Assembly: GCA_910575775.1 (NCBI GenBank)
Contig: CAJTEY010000001.1
Coordinates: 310,001 to 374,000, forward strand
DNA from: Lachnospiraceae bacterium
GTDB taxonomy: Bacteria > Bacillota > Clostridia > Lachnospirales > Lachnospiraceae
Direction: 5' to 3'
DNA length: 64,000 bases
The notes beneath the pieces are model-generated. The model saw only the letters and a program-made list of their open reading frames with translations, had not been told where the DNA came from and searched no databases. The position numbers and the translations under genes are program-made. Shown here in pieces: positions 43,847 to 52,028 of the stretch (positions within the stretch are counted from its first letter, which is position 1; each line of letters starts with the position of its first letter).

Positions 43847-44901
43847 TTTGTCATACATGCCTTTCTGTAAGTCTCTTCCAACTTCTGCAAATGAATCTTC
43901 AAACTATATTTCTCCTCTACCGTCTTCCCTGCCAGCTCTCCCATACTGCGGCATAACTCCCCGTCCTGCAGGAGCGCGCCGACATCTTCCGCCATAGCGC
44001 CCAGATCGCCGGGCGCTTCAAGAAAACCACTCTTTTTGTGGGTGATCAACTGCGGGATCCCGCCTACGGTAGTTGTCACAATGCCCAGTCCATAGCCCAT
44101 CGCCTCCAGAACCGCCATCGGCATACCTTCATTATAACTCGGAAAAAGAAAGACCGCACTTTGCGCCAGCAGCTTTTCTTTCTCCCGCCCGCGCACCCAC
44201 CCCGTGAACGCCACGTCGGATAGAAGATTTTTTTTGCGAAACGCCTCTTTTATCTGTTCCATCTGCCCATCTCCCGCCATCACAAGCCGGGCGTCCGGGC
44301 ATTTCTTCTTTACGCTTTCAAATATGACAGGTATGTCATAACATCCTTTTCTTTCTTCCAGAGCGCCCAGAAACAGAATCTGGTTCTTTCGCCGCTTCAC
44401 ATGATCCCGTTTCTCGGGCAGGGCACAATAATTCTCTATCACGTCGATTCTGTCCGCCGGAACAATCCGCGCTATTTTTTCTTTCCATTCCTCCGATAAC
44501 ACGATGAACCTTGTACACTTCCGATAAACCCTGCGCACCCTCCTCTTTTTGGCGGCAGACGCCCTCTCATAGAACCTGTCAAATTCCGCTCCGTGGATAT
44601 GATTCACCACCGGAATTGCAGCAAGCCGGCTCAAATAGATAAACGGCATTTTCCGATAGAAGCTTGGCCCGAAGGAGGAGTGGACATGCACCAGATCGGG
44701 GCGGTCCCTCCTGAGCAGTCTGCGAAAGGCCAGATACCCCTCCAGCGCCTTTTTCAGCTTGGCCCATTTGCTGCCGTTCTGATAGGATTCGATATAGGTG
44801 ATGCGGTACCGCTTCTCAAGGGCGCTCCCCCGGTAACCGTTTACCACGGAGGCGATTCCGCCTTTCACGGCCTCATTCGGCACGATCATACATACATGCA
44901 A
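43843..44901 (-). CDS. Glycosyltransferase family 4
   Basis: 352 residues. VCMIVPNEAVKGGIASVVNG is the N-terminal acceptor loop (KGGI for the common GG). The C-terminal domain holds QILFLGALEERKGCYDIPVI, ARLVMAGDGQMEQIKEAF, and FLFPSYNEGMPMAVLEAMGY with E-x7-E. It is the first glycosyltransferase gene behind the priming enzyme, 60 nt from its stop, so it may add the second sugar of the repeat unit. ATG 44901 has GGAGG eleven nt before. Soluble, no membrane segment. Confidence 0.9.
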   Translation of the reverse strand: MHVCMIVPNEAVKGGIASVVNGYRGSALEKRYRITYIESYQNGSKWAKLKKALEGYLAFRRLLRRDRPDLVHVHSSFGPSFYRKMPFIYLSRLAAIPVVNHIHGAEFDRFYERASAAKKRRVRRVYRKCTRFIVLSEEWKEKIARIVPADRIDVIENYCALPEKRDHVKRRKNQILFLGALEERKGCYDIPVIFESVKKKCPDARLVMAGDGQMEQIKEAFRKKNLLSDVAFTGWVRGREKEKLLAQSAVFLFPSYNEGMPMAVLEAMGYGLGIVTTTVGGIPQLITHKKSGFLEAPGDLGAMAEDVGALLQDGELCRSMGELAGKTVEEKYSLKIHLQKLEETYRKACMTK

Positions 44902-44961
44902 TTTCTTTCCTCCCCCGGCCGGATACCGCTGCTCCTCCTTAGACAGGCCAGCCGCTCCCTC

Positions 44962-46374
44962 TTACTTGGATCCCTTCCCCGTCAGCACCACCCACACGGT
45001 CTGAAACAGGATTTTGATATCCAGTCCCAGCGTCCAGTTGTCGATGTATTCCAGATCCAGTTTCACAACCTCGTCAAAATCCACAATCTCGCTTCTGCCG
45101 CTGATCTGCCACAGCCCCGTGAGTCCCGGCGTCATACTGATCCTGCGCCTGTAGTGGGAATTGTACTGCTCAAACTCACCCTCAGTGGGCGGCCTTGTGC
45201 CCACCAGGCTCATGTCTCCCTTTACGATATTAAAAAACTGGGGCAGCTCGTCAATGCTTGTCTTTCTGATAAATTTACCTACCTTCGTGATACGCGGGTC
45301 GTTCTCCATCTTAAACATGAGCCCCTGCATCTCGTTTAGCGCTTCCAGCTCTTTCTTCCGCGCCTCCGCATCCGTATACATGGAGCGGAACTTATAAATT
45401 TTAAAGCGGCGGCCGTTTTTACCGATTCTTGTCTGTGCAAAGAGAACCGGCCCCGGCGAGTCCAGCCTGATGGCCAGCGCCACAAACGGGGTGATTACGA
45501 TCGTTATGAGACAGCCAACCAGACCGCCCACGATGTCGATCAGCCGCTTCACGATCATGCGCCTGTAATCAAAATGATTGATCGAATAGGTCACCACCGT
45601 AAATCCGGCAAAGCTTCCCACCCGAACCTCCTTGCTTGGCCTTTCTATGATATCAATGTTATAATGACAGGCCACACCCATAGACTCCAGGTCATAGATG
45701 ATGTGCTTCACATAGGCCATGTCCTCGTCCGGCAGGCTGATAAACACCTCGTCAAGGGGCATCTGTCTGGCCAGGGAAAGCACGTTTTTCCGGTTCGCGT
45801 TCACGGCAACGCCTTCCACCGTTTCACCCTTCCTGTCCTTGTCCACACAGGCTAACGCCACGATCTCATAGTTGATATCCATAGCCGCTTTCAGCTTGGA
45901 AAGGGTTTTCTCCATCGCCGCGTCTTTCGTAATAATCATAATCTTTACAATGTTGGACTTGGCCGTGAACCAGACCCGCAGCGCCTTCTTCATCGCGAGC
46001 CGCACAAACCATACGACAAAAATATTCAGAATGGCAAAATACCCCATCACAAGACGGGAGACGTCCGCGCTTCTCTGCAGCATAAAGAGAAAGGCCATCA
46101 CGGACAGCTCCATAAAGACATTGAATTTGGTAACCGCTATAAACTCGACCAGAACGCCTCTTTTTATAAACTCCCTGTTCCAGTCAAACATAAAGCTGTA
46201 AATCGTGCAGAACAGCAAAAATCCGATACATACCACGAAGTGGAGCTCAGGCTCCATGACTCTGGAAAACTTCCGATACCGTATCAAAATGGCTGCCATA
46301 TATGTCAAGGCTATGCTGAACAGATCCGTGAGAAGCAGCAGATAGCTCTCTATCAATTTCATTTTTCGATTCAT
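44962..46374 (-). CDS. Undecaprenyl-phosphate sugar phosphotransferase (WbaP/CpsE type)
   Basis: 470 residues. Four or five N-terminal membrane segments (SYLLLLTDLFSIALTYMAAI and following), a soluble NAD-like domain, then the conserved catalytic module: KRLIDIVGGLVGCLITIVIT, LDSPGPVLFAQTRIGKNGRR, FKIYKFRSMYTDAE, KVGKFIRKTSIDELPQFFNI with D-E, GDMSLVGTRPP, and PGLTGLWQISGRS. It transfers a sugar-1-phosphate (commonly glucose or galactose) to undecaprenyl phosphate and starts the repeat unit. It is the first gene of the left-going operon behind an AT-rich gap. AGGAAG is four nt before ATG 46374. Confidence 0.95.
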   Translation of the reverse strand: MNRKMKLIESYLLLLTDLFSIALTYMAAILIRYRKFSRVMEPELHFVVCIGFLLFCTIYSFMFDWNREFIKRGVLVEFIAVTKFNVFMELSVMAFLFMLQRSADVSRLVMGYFAILNIFVVWFVRLAMKKALRVWFTAKSNIVKIMIITKDAAMEKTLSKLKAAMDINYEIVALACVDKDRKGETVEGVAVNANRKNVLSLARQMPLDEVFISLPDEDMAYVKHIIYDLESMGVACHYNIDIIERPSKEVRVGSFAGFTVVTYSINHFDYRRMIVKRLIDIVGGLVGCLITIVITPFVALAIRLDSPGPVLFAQTRIGKNGRRFKIYKFRSMYTDAEARKKELEALNEMQGLMFKMENDPRITKVGKFIRKTSIDELPQFFNIVKGDMSLVGTRPPTEGEFEQYNSHYRRRISMTPGLTGLWQISGRSEIVDFDEVVKLDLEYIDNWTLGLDIKILFQTVWVVLTGKGSK

Positions 46375-46493
46375 AGAACTTCCTCATTAAATATATATTA
46401 AATGTAAATTATTATTTTTAATGATTATTTTATCATAATGTTTTTATTGTTGCCACCGGCTGACAGCTTTTACTGCTCTATGGGCTCACCAAA
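46375..46493 (-). promoter_or_regulatory. AT-rich leader of the PHPT operon (probable promoter)
   Basis: 119 nt between the decayed small gene and the priming transferase, strongly AT-rich in its last 70 nt (46380-46450), with several TATAAT-like and TAAAAT-like hexamers and no coding sense. The position before the first gene of an operon suggests a promoter. No -35/-10 pair with proper spacing stood out, so no exact box is named. Confidence 0.35.
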
Positions 46494-46780
46494 TCATTCA
46501 TTTCCTGTATAATTATCATTTATATACCGATACAGCTTTTCAAGTTTCCTCTGAATTTCTATGTAGACCTCCGCTTGATCCTCCTGCTCAAATATTTTCT
46601 TGCCTGCGGTATTTTCCTGATTAAATACTCATCAAATATCTTTTCATAATATCTGGCTTTCATATTAATTCTATTCAATCTTAAATTCTGCTTATTTGCA
46701 ACGTGCGCAGCGATAGCGGAAACAATAATGGATATAACAGAAACCACGATCGCTATCGTTGATAATATCACTTCAACCAT
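46494..46780 (-). pseudogene. Small membrane protein, frameshifted (HATPase/STAS-linked type)
   Basis: The intact reading frame gives 73 residues: a membrane helix (LSTIAIVVSVISIIVSAIAA, residues 6-25), then MKARYYEKIFDEYLIRKIPQ and a stop at 46559. If one A is added in the A run near 46598-46601 the frame continues as EDQAEVYIEIQRKLEKLYRY to a new stop at 46494, which looks like a natural amphipathic end, whereas the present end (SRRIKRRST) does not. I therefore call a one-base deletion. AAGGGG is seven nt before ATG 46780. Such small proteins with an FDEYL..IPxAR segment occur with DUF4325 and HATPase genes. Function unknown. Confidence 0.6.
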
Positions 46781-46791
46781 AGTCTATCCCC

Positions 46792-47073
46792 TTACTGTAA
46801 TTTTTTCAAAATATTATTTCGCACTCTGGAATTCCCGGAAATAATATTCGTTCTCTCTTCTGTTGCAAGCAGACCAATCGTTTCAACAATATTCGCAAAA
46901 AATCCCTGTACAAAAGAGGATGCCACTCCTCTGATCTGTTCTGGAAACTCTATTGTAAATTCTTGATACAGATCTATTTTCCCCCTTACCTGTTCTTCAT
47001 ATATCTTTCTTCCATAGTCATAACCAGCCAAATTACTTAAAGTTTTATCGAACACCAAATTTACTTTGTTCAT
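46792..47073 (-). CDS. STAS-like DUF4325 protein
   Basis: 93 residues from ATG 47073, which has AAGGAG seven nt upstream; eight more codons are open upstream but lack a better site. FTIEFPEQIRGVASSFVQGF is the DUF4325 signature: beta strand, then the SSF turn and helix. These STAS-like proteins normally sit next to a histidine-kinase-like ATPase gene, and here the stop of the broken ATPase (47045) overlaps its start. No membrane segment. It probably formed a regulatory switch with that ATPase; with the partner truncated, it may be non-functional. AT-rich compared with both flanks. Confidence 0.7.
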   Translation of the reverse strand: MNKVNLVFDKTLSNLAGYDYGRKIYEEQVRGKIDLYQEFTIEFPEQIRGVASSFVQGFFANIVETIGLLATEERTNIISGNSRVRNNILKKLQ

Positions 47074-47434
47074 TTTCCCACTCCTTTTTGATTGCATAAT
47101 TTAAATTATACGCTACTCCCGGTAAAAAAGTTTCTATTGTCATGAACAGCTCTTTCTCCGGAACTTCTGTCAAATAGTTTTGCTGGCGGTTGAAGCCTAT
47201 AAATTTATCTTGATTATACCCCATAAACTCCTTCTCAAAAAAGAATATTCTGTTCCCACTCAGCATATAGCATAAATGCGTATTGGACTGCTCCTCCAAA
47301 GACTGAAGCAGTCCGGTCAGCCCTGTTCCCCCTACACTGTTTTTTTCTATATCTCCCGATATCTTATGCTGGAAAGATGAAAGCGGAGATGCAAAGTGCT
47401 TTTCATACGACTCTCTGCTCCTGCAGCTTCGCAT
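47045..47434 (-). pseudogene. 5'-truncated HATPase-like gene next to DUF4325
   Basis: 129 codons, of which the reading from about residue 9 is natural: YEKHFASPLSSFQHKISGDI, then VGGTGLTGLLQSLEEQSNTH, HLCYMLSGNRIFFFEKEFMG and PGVAYNLNYAIKKEWENEQ. This is the C-terminal part (G-x-G-G-T-G glycine loop onwards) of a histidine-kinase-like ATPase paired with STAS-like proteins. The N-terminal catalytic half is missing and the ORF begins inside the upstream polymerase gene, so the break lies at about 47400-47430. Base composition changes there from GC-richer to AT-rich, which fits a recombination joint. Confidence 0.6.
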
Positions 47435-48627
47435 CCCATCATCATAAGCAGATAATTTCTGCCGATATACACAGAAATCAGATGGGCCTCCACCACCGTG
47501 TACACCGCAAACATCACAAAGAGCGCAAGCCCGCAGGCGTCCCGTCTGCGCCAGAGGCGCCAGAGCAGAATCAGATTAGCCCCCACATACAAAATGCCCG
47601 GAATCACTCCATAGCGGTAAAACACCTTAACCCAGCCCATGTCAAAATAATAATTCATATTATTCTCACAGGAAAAGGCAGACCATGTCTGTATCATGCC
47701 GTCATTTTTTTCAGAATCCGTCAAAGATATGATTCTCCCGTTGATATAGCGGTCAATCTTACCTAACAGCACGATATGCCCATTGTCCCCCGGATTCCAG
47801 TAGAAAAATTCATTCCACTGCGCCACCCGCACCCGTTCGGCACAGACCGCCGCATCCACGGAGAATGCGATGCACAGCAGAAAAACCAACAGGCCGCAGA
47901 CATAGAAAAACGTCATTTTCCGCAGGCTTTTCACGACAGTCAAAAGGCAGGCGCCGCAAAGAAACGCCGCCGTAATCAGCATGCTGGTCTTCGAGCGGGT
48001 CAGCGCATAGACACCCGCGTTTAACAGCATCAAAAACAGGTAACTGTACCATTTCATCCGGTCAAACCAGACGTAAACGCCCAGAGCCGCAAGCATAAAA
48101 AACATGCAGGAGAGCGCATTCGGGTGTCCCATCCCGAGCGTGTAGCGGGTTTCTTCCTCCCCCAGCTCCCCGATATAACGGGTGATTTCCGCCGCCTCAT
48201 GCCCGAAATCCCGGGTCAGGCTGATATCCCCGTAAATTCCTGTCACAGCCAGAGCGACAATGGCAAGGCACCCTGCCAGTGTCACATAGAACGTATATTT
48301 CAGAGCCGCTCTCACAGGAATGCCTTTGCAGGCCGCCACAAACGTCACCACACGGATTATGTCGTTGGCTCCTGTCACCCTGTAAGATATAAACCCCACC
48401 GCCTCCATCACGAAAATAAGCGCCCACTCCCGCCGCTCATAGCGCGTGAGCAGAAGCTTACACGCAAACAGAAGAAAGGTGAGTCGAAACAGGTACCCCT
48501 CTATGGGATTGACATAGCTGCTCTTGTCGACAATCACCATCAACAGCTCTATAGTCAGTCCAATATAGAAAACAAGACGTGGAAACGGGCTTTCCTCCCG
48601 AAGCCGCCTGTAGAAATTCATTATCAT
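47347..48627 (-). CDS. Wzy-like polymerase, C-terminus altered at a junction
   Basis: 426 residues, about ten hydrophobic segments. TLGMGHPNALSCMFFMLAAL is the HPN-type polymerase signature, VYALTRSKTSMLITAAFLCG the TRSKT loop typical of Firmicute Wzy proteins, and the large outer loop follows. The final stretch after RNYLLMMMGCEAAG (MKSTLHLRFHLSSIRYREI) is basic, non-hydrophobic and overlaps the truncated ATPase reading, so the original end was probably lost in a rearrangement; the lost part is short. ATG 48627 has GAGGT five nt upstream. It polymerises the repeat unit of the right-hand cluster. Confidence 0.8.
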   Translation of the reverse strand: MIMNFYRRLREESPFPRLVFYIGLTIELLMVIVDKSSYVNPIEGYLFRLTFLLFACKLLLTRYERREWALIFVMEAVGFISYRVTGANDIIRVVTFVAACKGIPVRAALKYTFYVTLAGCLAIVALAVTGIYGDISLTRDFGHEAAEITRYIGELGEEETRYTLGMGHPNALSCMFFMLAALGVYVWFDRMKWYSYLFLMLLNAGVYALTRSKTSMLITAAFLCGACLLTVVKSLRKMTFFYVCGLLVFLLCIAFSVDAAVCAERVRVAQWNEFFYWNPGDNGHIVLLGKIDRYINGRIISLTDSEKNDGMIQTWSAFSCENNMNYYFDMGWVKVFYRYGVIPGILYVGANLILLWRLWRRRDACGLALFVMFAVYTVVEAHLISVYIGRNYLLMMMGCEAAGAESRMKSTLHLRFHLSSIRYREI

Positions 48628-48717
48628 AATCTACCTCAACTCTGTACTCTTTCCGCCCCATCCGCAAACAGGCCAGCCTTCCACCGACCGTCCGCCTGCA
48701 GCCAGTTCCAGCCGTCC

Positions 48718-49659
48718 TTACCGCCTCAGAACCTGTGCCAGCGCTCCGTGCACCCTGCGCAGCCACTGCTTACCCGCCAGCTTTGTCCTTTTCCAGAAAA
48801 TCCCCGCCGGGCTGATTTCCGGGGCAAGCAGAAAATCATACTCCTCTCGGTGTGTCCGCAGATAAGCCGGAAAGCTCTCATCGATTTTTACCCGCACAAA
48901 CTTGGCGTCCCGGTCAAAAATATCCTCGCCGCAGAGCAATCTGTCCACCGCCTCGTTTAAGTAGCGTTTGCTGTTATATTCCGAGTGCGCCGCCGCCTGC
49001 ACCTTCACCCCGATGCGCTTCGCCACATCCCGCTCGCCGTCGCCGCCCATATAGCCAAAATGCCAGCCCCCGTCCGCAACGCGCACACTGCGCGGATCTT
49101 TCGGCGGCACCTCCCGCAGATACACAATGCCCTCCTCCGGCAGTTCTGAAAAACTGCAGACTTTCGTGCCCAGCCACTGTCTTCTCTTCACACCTGGAAA
49201 CTCCCCCGTGATGGAGAGCAGATTGCCGGAAACCTCCTCCATATTTAGGAAGCAGTAAAACATCCGCTGGGCCAGATGATAAATTTTGCCCGCCTCAAAA
49301 TGCGCAAGCAGTTGTACCAAAGTGTCCGGGTTCGGAATCTCATCCACATCGCTGAATATAATCACGTCCTCCGGCTTACAGCCGGATAGTCCCCTGATCA
49401 ATTGGTTTTTCTGAAATTTATCCCGCTCATGTGTGGTAACTCCCTCCATCGGCGAATTTTCCACCGCCACATACCGTATCTTATCCTCAAACTCCGCAAA
49501 AAGCTTCCTGTTCTCGGCAAAAATCATCCGCTTCGGCTCCCCGGAAAACGTGACAGAAGCCTCCTCGATCACAAAAAAATCCACATACGGCGCCATGATC
49601 TGCATACGCAGTTTCAAGATATCCAGTTCGTTGAAAAAAGGAATACAATCAAATATCAT
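48718..49659 (-). CDS. GT17-like beta-1,4-N-acetylglucosaminyltransferase family
   Basis: 313 residues. MIFDCIPFFNELDILKLRMQ, FFVIEEASVTFSGEP, VIIFSDVDEIPNPDTLVQLL (with the DVDE metal site) and YHLAQRMFYCFLNMEE are strong GT17 landmarks; the family is named for the eukaryotic bisecting GlcNAc transferase MGAT3. Bacterial members sit in capsule loci and their sugars are mostly undetermined. Soluble. The start follows AAAGGA ten nt upstream. Neighbours are a DUF5672 gene upstream and the polymerase downstream (90 nt gap without a feature). Confidence 0.88.
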   Translation of the reverse strand: MIFDCIPFFNELDILKLRMQIMAPYVDFFVIEEASVTFSGEPKRMIFAENRKLFAEFEDKIRYVAVENSPMEGVTTHERDKFQKNQLIRGLSGCKPEDVIIFSDVDEIPNPDTLVQLLAHFEAGKIYHLAQRMFYCFLNMEEVSGNLLSITGEFPGVKRRQWLGTKVCSFSELPEEGIVYLREVPPKDPRSVRVADGGWHFGYMGGDGERDVAKRIGVKVQAAAHSEYNSKRYLNEAVDRLLCGEDIFDRDAKFVRVKIDESFPAYLRTHREEYDFLLAPEISPAGIFWKRTKLAGKQWLRRVHGALAQVLRR

Positions 49660-49717
49660 ATGTCATTTATCCTTTCCGCAGTGTCTTACCGACAGCCGCT
49701 CTGCCCTTTGCAACGCT

Positions 49718-50494
49718 TTATCTTGAAAGTCTGCGCCAAAACAAAAAAGGTCTCGCGAAATCCTTGCACTTTTGCCATCCGCTCTTCCACGGGTTCTTAA
49801 ACTGCGGATATTGTGCGTTCCTGCCGCGCCATTTATGGAAAAGAAAGGGGTTCTCCACATCCATGATCTCGGGGATCATATGCTCATGCCCGAAATACTT
49901 CGCCACCTCAATGGGCGCAAAACACATCCCCGCCGCCTCAATTTCATTGCGGTATTTACAGCAGAGAAAGATATCCTCGTTATATTCATCTTCCTTCTCT
50001 ATTTTTTCCCACTTAAGCCCTGCCTGCGCGGGAAAATCCATAAGCCTTCTGCTTCGGATCGACACGCTGTTTCCCACCCGGACAATCTCTCCTTTGGCAT
50101 CCCGGTAAGAGTAGTCGTTTTGCGGCAGCGGCCACGGGGATCCGATATAGTCATAATCCAGAAACGCGTCCTGCCAGCTCTCGGGATGCACCACAAAACC
50201 GTCGGCGTGGACAATCAGTGCAAATTCAGTGTGAATGTGCTCTCCCAGTTCATACACCATTTTGTAGTTAAACTTGTCTATGTTATCCAGCTTAGAGGTA
50301 TGGGAATATCGGATGCCCTTTGGCAGTGACAACGGTTTTCTGTGGGTGATCAGCACCACATCGCCAAAGGAAATCTCCCGCATACTGTATTCCAAAGCGC
50401 GGATCGTCTCATATACATTTACGCTGGTCATAGCCGCCAGCGTCACGTTTGGAAGAGAAAGCTTCCGCTCATTTGTCTGCGTGTTCTTTTTCAT
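49718..50494 (-). CDS. DUF5672 glycosyltransferase-like protein
   Basis: 258 residues. NVTLAAMTSVNVYETIRALE, then HTEFALIVHADGFVVHPESW with its HADG metal-type site and DYIGSPWPLPQNDYSYRDAK are features of DUF5672, a GT-A-like family common in capsule and LPS loci. The C-terminal FLCCKYRNEIEAAGMCFAPI fits the same family. It starts at ATG 50494, 26 nt inside the end of the DUF6056 gene, with AAGGG close by. It is probably a hexose or GlcNAc transferase, but no member's sugar was recognised. Confidence 0.82.
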   Translation of the reverse strand: MKKNTQTNERKLSLPNVTLAAMTSVNVYETIRALEYSMREISFGDVVLITHRKPLSLPKGIRYSHTSKLDNIDKFNYKMVYELGEHIHTEFALIVHADGFVVHPESWQDAFLDYDYIGSPWPLPQNDYSYRDAKGEIVRVGNSVSIRSRRLMDFPAQAGLKWEKIEKEDEYNEDIFLCCKYRNEIEAAGMCFAPIEVAKYFGHEHMIPEIMDVENPFLFHKWRGRNAQYPQFKNPWKSGWQKCKDFARPFLFWRRLSR

Positions 50495-51989
50495 ATACGC
50501 CCTTTCTTACGCTGTCCTTGTGATAATAGCGCGCAACGGCCAGATTCATCCAGTTTCCCTCATCCTCGCTCAGATCGGTGAAGTCAAAGAGGGCCGGCCG
50601 CACGCTGTAAGGTGCAATCACAACATCAGTCATATCCTCATCCGTATAAAGTTCATGCCGCGCCATCGCCTCCTGATAAAAGGTCTGTGCCTCGCCCCTC
50701 GCCACGGATCGCAGGGCGGAAATGCTCGTGTATGTGTTCTTGTCCGCCGTGAACGTCCACACACCGAGCATCAGCAGCAGACATGTCACGCTCATGCGCT
50801 TTCCCGTCCGCTCCAGAAAGATGCCAAACGCTTCCGGCGCCCCATCCTCCCGCTGTTTTCTGTGGGAAAAATACCCGAGCCAGTATGCGGTCACCATCAG
50901 AACCGCCAGATAGTAAGTCATCTGAATAATATTATCTACACGGGAAAGCCCCGTCATACCAAGTGCAAAGAGCGTGGGGGTAAACATGGCAGAGACCACA
51001 CAGTATGCTCCCGCCGTCACCAGCACAGGATGGGAAAAATCCCGTTCGGATGCCTTCATATACTTCCACAGAAGCGGCAGGAGCGCCAGCCATAAAAGAA
51101 TCACCAGCACCGGTGTCCAGCGGATTGCAAACACCGCCGTGTGATAAAAAGACAGCCCGACGGCCTTCACGGCGGAATATCCCTCATCCATATCAATACT
51201 CCCCCGTCTGCCGTTGCCGGGAGCGAGAACATTCACCAAAAATCCGGCACTCCCTGTCAGAAAAGGGATGATAACATGCGCTATCCTATTCTTCCTCTGA
51301 AAAAAAGCATAGCACACGAGTAGCGCCATCAGAATTTCCGCCTGCAGGCCTGTCACCAGATTGCCGCCGGCCACGACCAGAGAAAGAACTGCCGCCGCCG
51401 CGCAGAAAGCACACGCCCTCCCCCTCTTCTCCGCCCAGAGGCTTCCCGAGACAAGAGTCAGCAGGAAAAACCAGACAGACTGCATGAGCACATAGTGGGT
51501 GGAACCGTTGTACCAGTAAATTCCCTCGAAAGGAGCCTCTATCACCTGGTAGAACACGAACAGGAGAAGCGCCATAGAAAAGGACGCTCCTGCCTTTTCA
51601 CAGCCAAGCCACCTGACCAGAATATGCCTCCCCACGAGAAAGGAGGAGGACGCAAACATGCCGATCATCAGAATCGGCACGACCCACGCAATATTGTAAT
51701 CAAAATTCATGGGGCACATGCCCATCAGAAAGCAGGATATATACGTTCCCTGCCAGTCCTGATAAAAGTCCATGTTCTGCCGCCACGCCTCCTGCACGGA
51801 AGCCGTAAAAGAACCTGTCTCCTGCCAGACATCGTGCACCCGCCTGCCGTAATCGTAGTCGTCAATGCACATCACATTATATTTTCCCAGCCAGAGTAAC
51901 GGTATCAGTGACAGAACCAAAAGCCCCGCCGCCAGAAAAACCGCCCGTCTGCCGCTCAAAAAATTCTCCGCTTTTTCCCAAGCCTTCAT
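50469..51989 (-). CDS. DUF6056 polytopic membrane protein, GT-C-like
   Basis: 506 residues, about twelve hydrophobic segments. The first outer loop is large and rich in acidic and aromatic residues (MCIDDYDYGRRVHDVWQETG), the DDxD layout of DUF6056 and of GT-C transferases, where an Asp is the catalytic base; QDWQGTYISCFLMGMCPMNF is a further family segment. AGGCGG is six nt before ATG 51989. Presumably it transfers a sugar from a lipid phosphate to the glycan outside the cell or modifies teichoic acid, but there is no DPM1-type gene beside it in this half of the window. Confidence 0.75.
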   Translation of the reverse strand: MKAWEKAENFLSGRRAVFLAAGLLVLSLIPLLWLGKYNVMCIDDYDYGRRVHDVWQETGSFTASVQEAWRQNMDFYQDWQGTYISCFLMGMCPMNFDYNIAWVVPILMIGMFASSSFLVGRHILVRWLGCEKAGASFSMALLLFVFYQVIEAPFEGIYWYNGSTHYVLMQSVWFFLLTLVSGSLWAEKRGRACAFCAAAAVLSLVVAGGNLVTGLQAEILMALLVCYAFFQRKNRIAHVIIPFLTGSAGFLVNVLAPGNGRRGSIDMDEGYSAVKAVGLSFYHTAVFAIRWTPVLVILLWLALLPLLWKYMKASERDFSHPVLVTAGAYCVVSAMFTPTLFALGMTGLSRVDNIIQMTYYLAVLMVTAYWLGYFSHRKQREDGAPEAFGIFLERTGKRMSVTCLLLMLGVWTFTADKNTYTSISALRSVARGEAQTFYQEAMARHELYTDEDMTDVVIAPYSVRPALFDFTDLSEDEGNWMNLAVARYYHKDSVRKGVYEKEHADK

Positions 51990-52028
51990 TCAAATCCGCC
52001 TTTTCCCTGAATCTGTGCCGGCGCAGCC

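Noticed and set aside
46375-46493. Exact promoter boxes before the priming transferase
   Set aside because: Several AT-rich hexamers are present but none forms a -35/-10 pair with 16-18 bp spacing that I trust.
46559-46780. Programmed frameshifting in the small membrane gene
   Set aside because: There is no slippery heptamer with a downstream stimulator; simple gene decay next to other broken genes explains it better.
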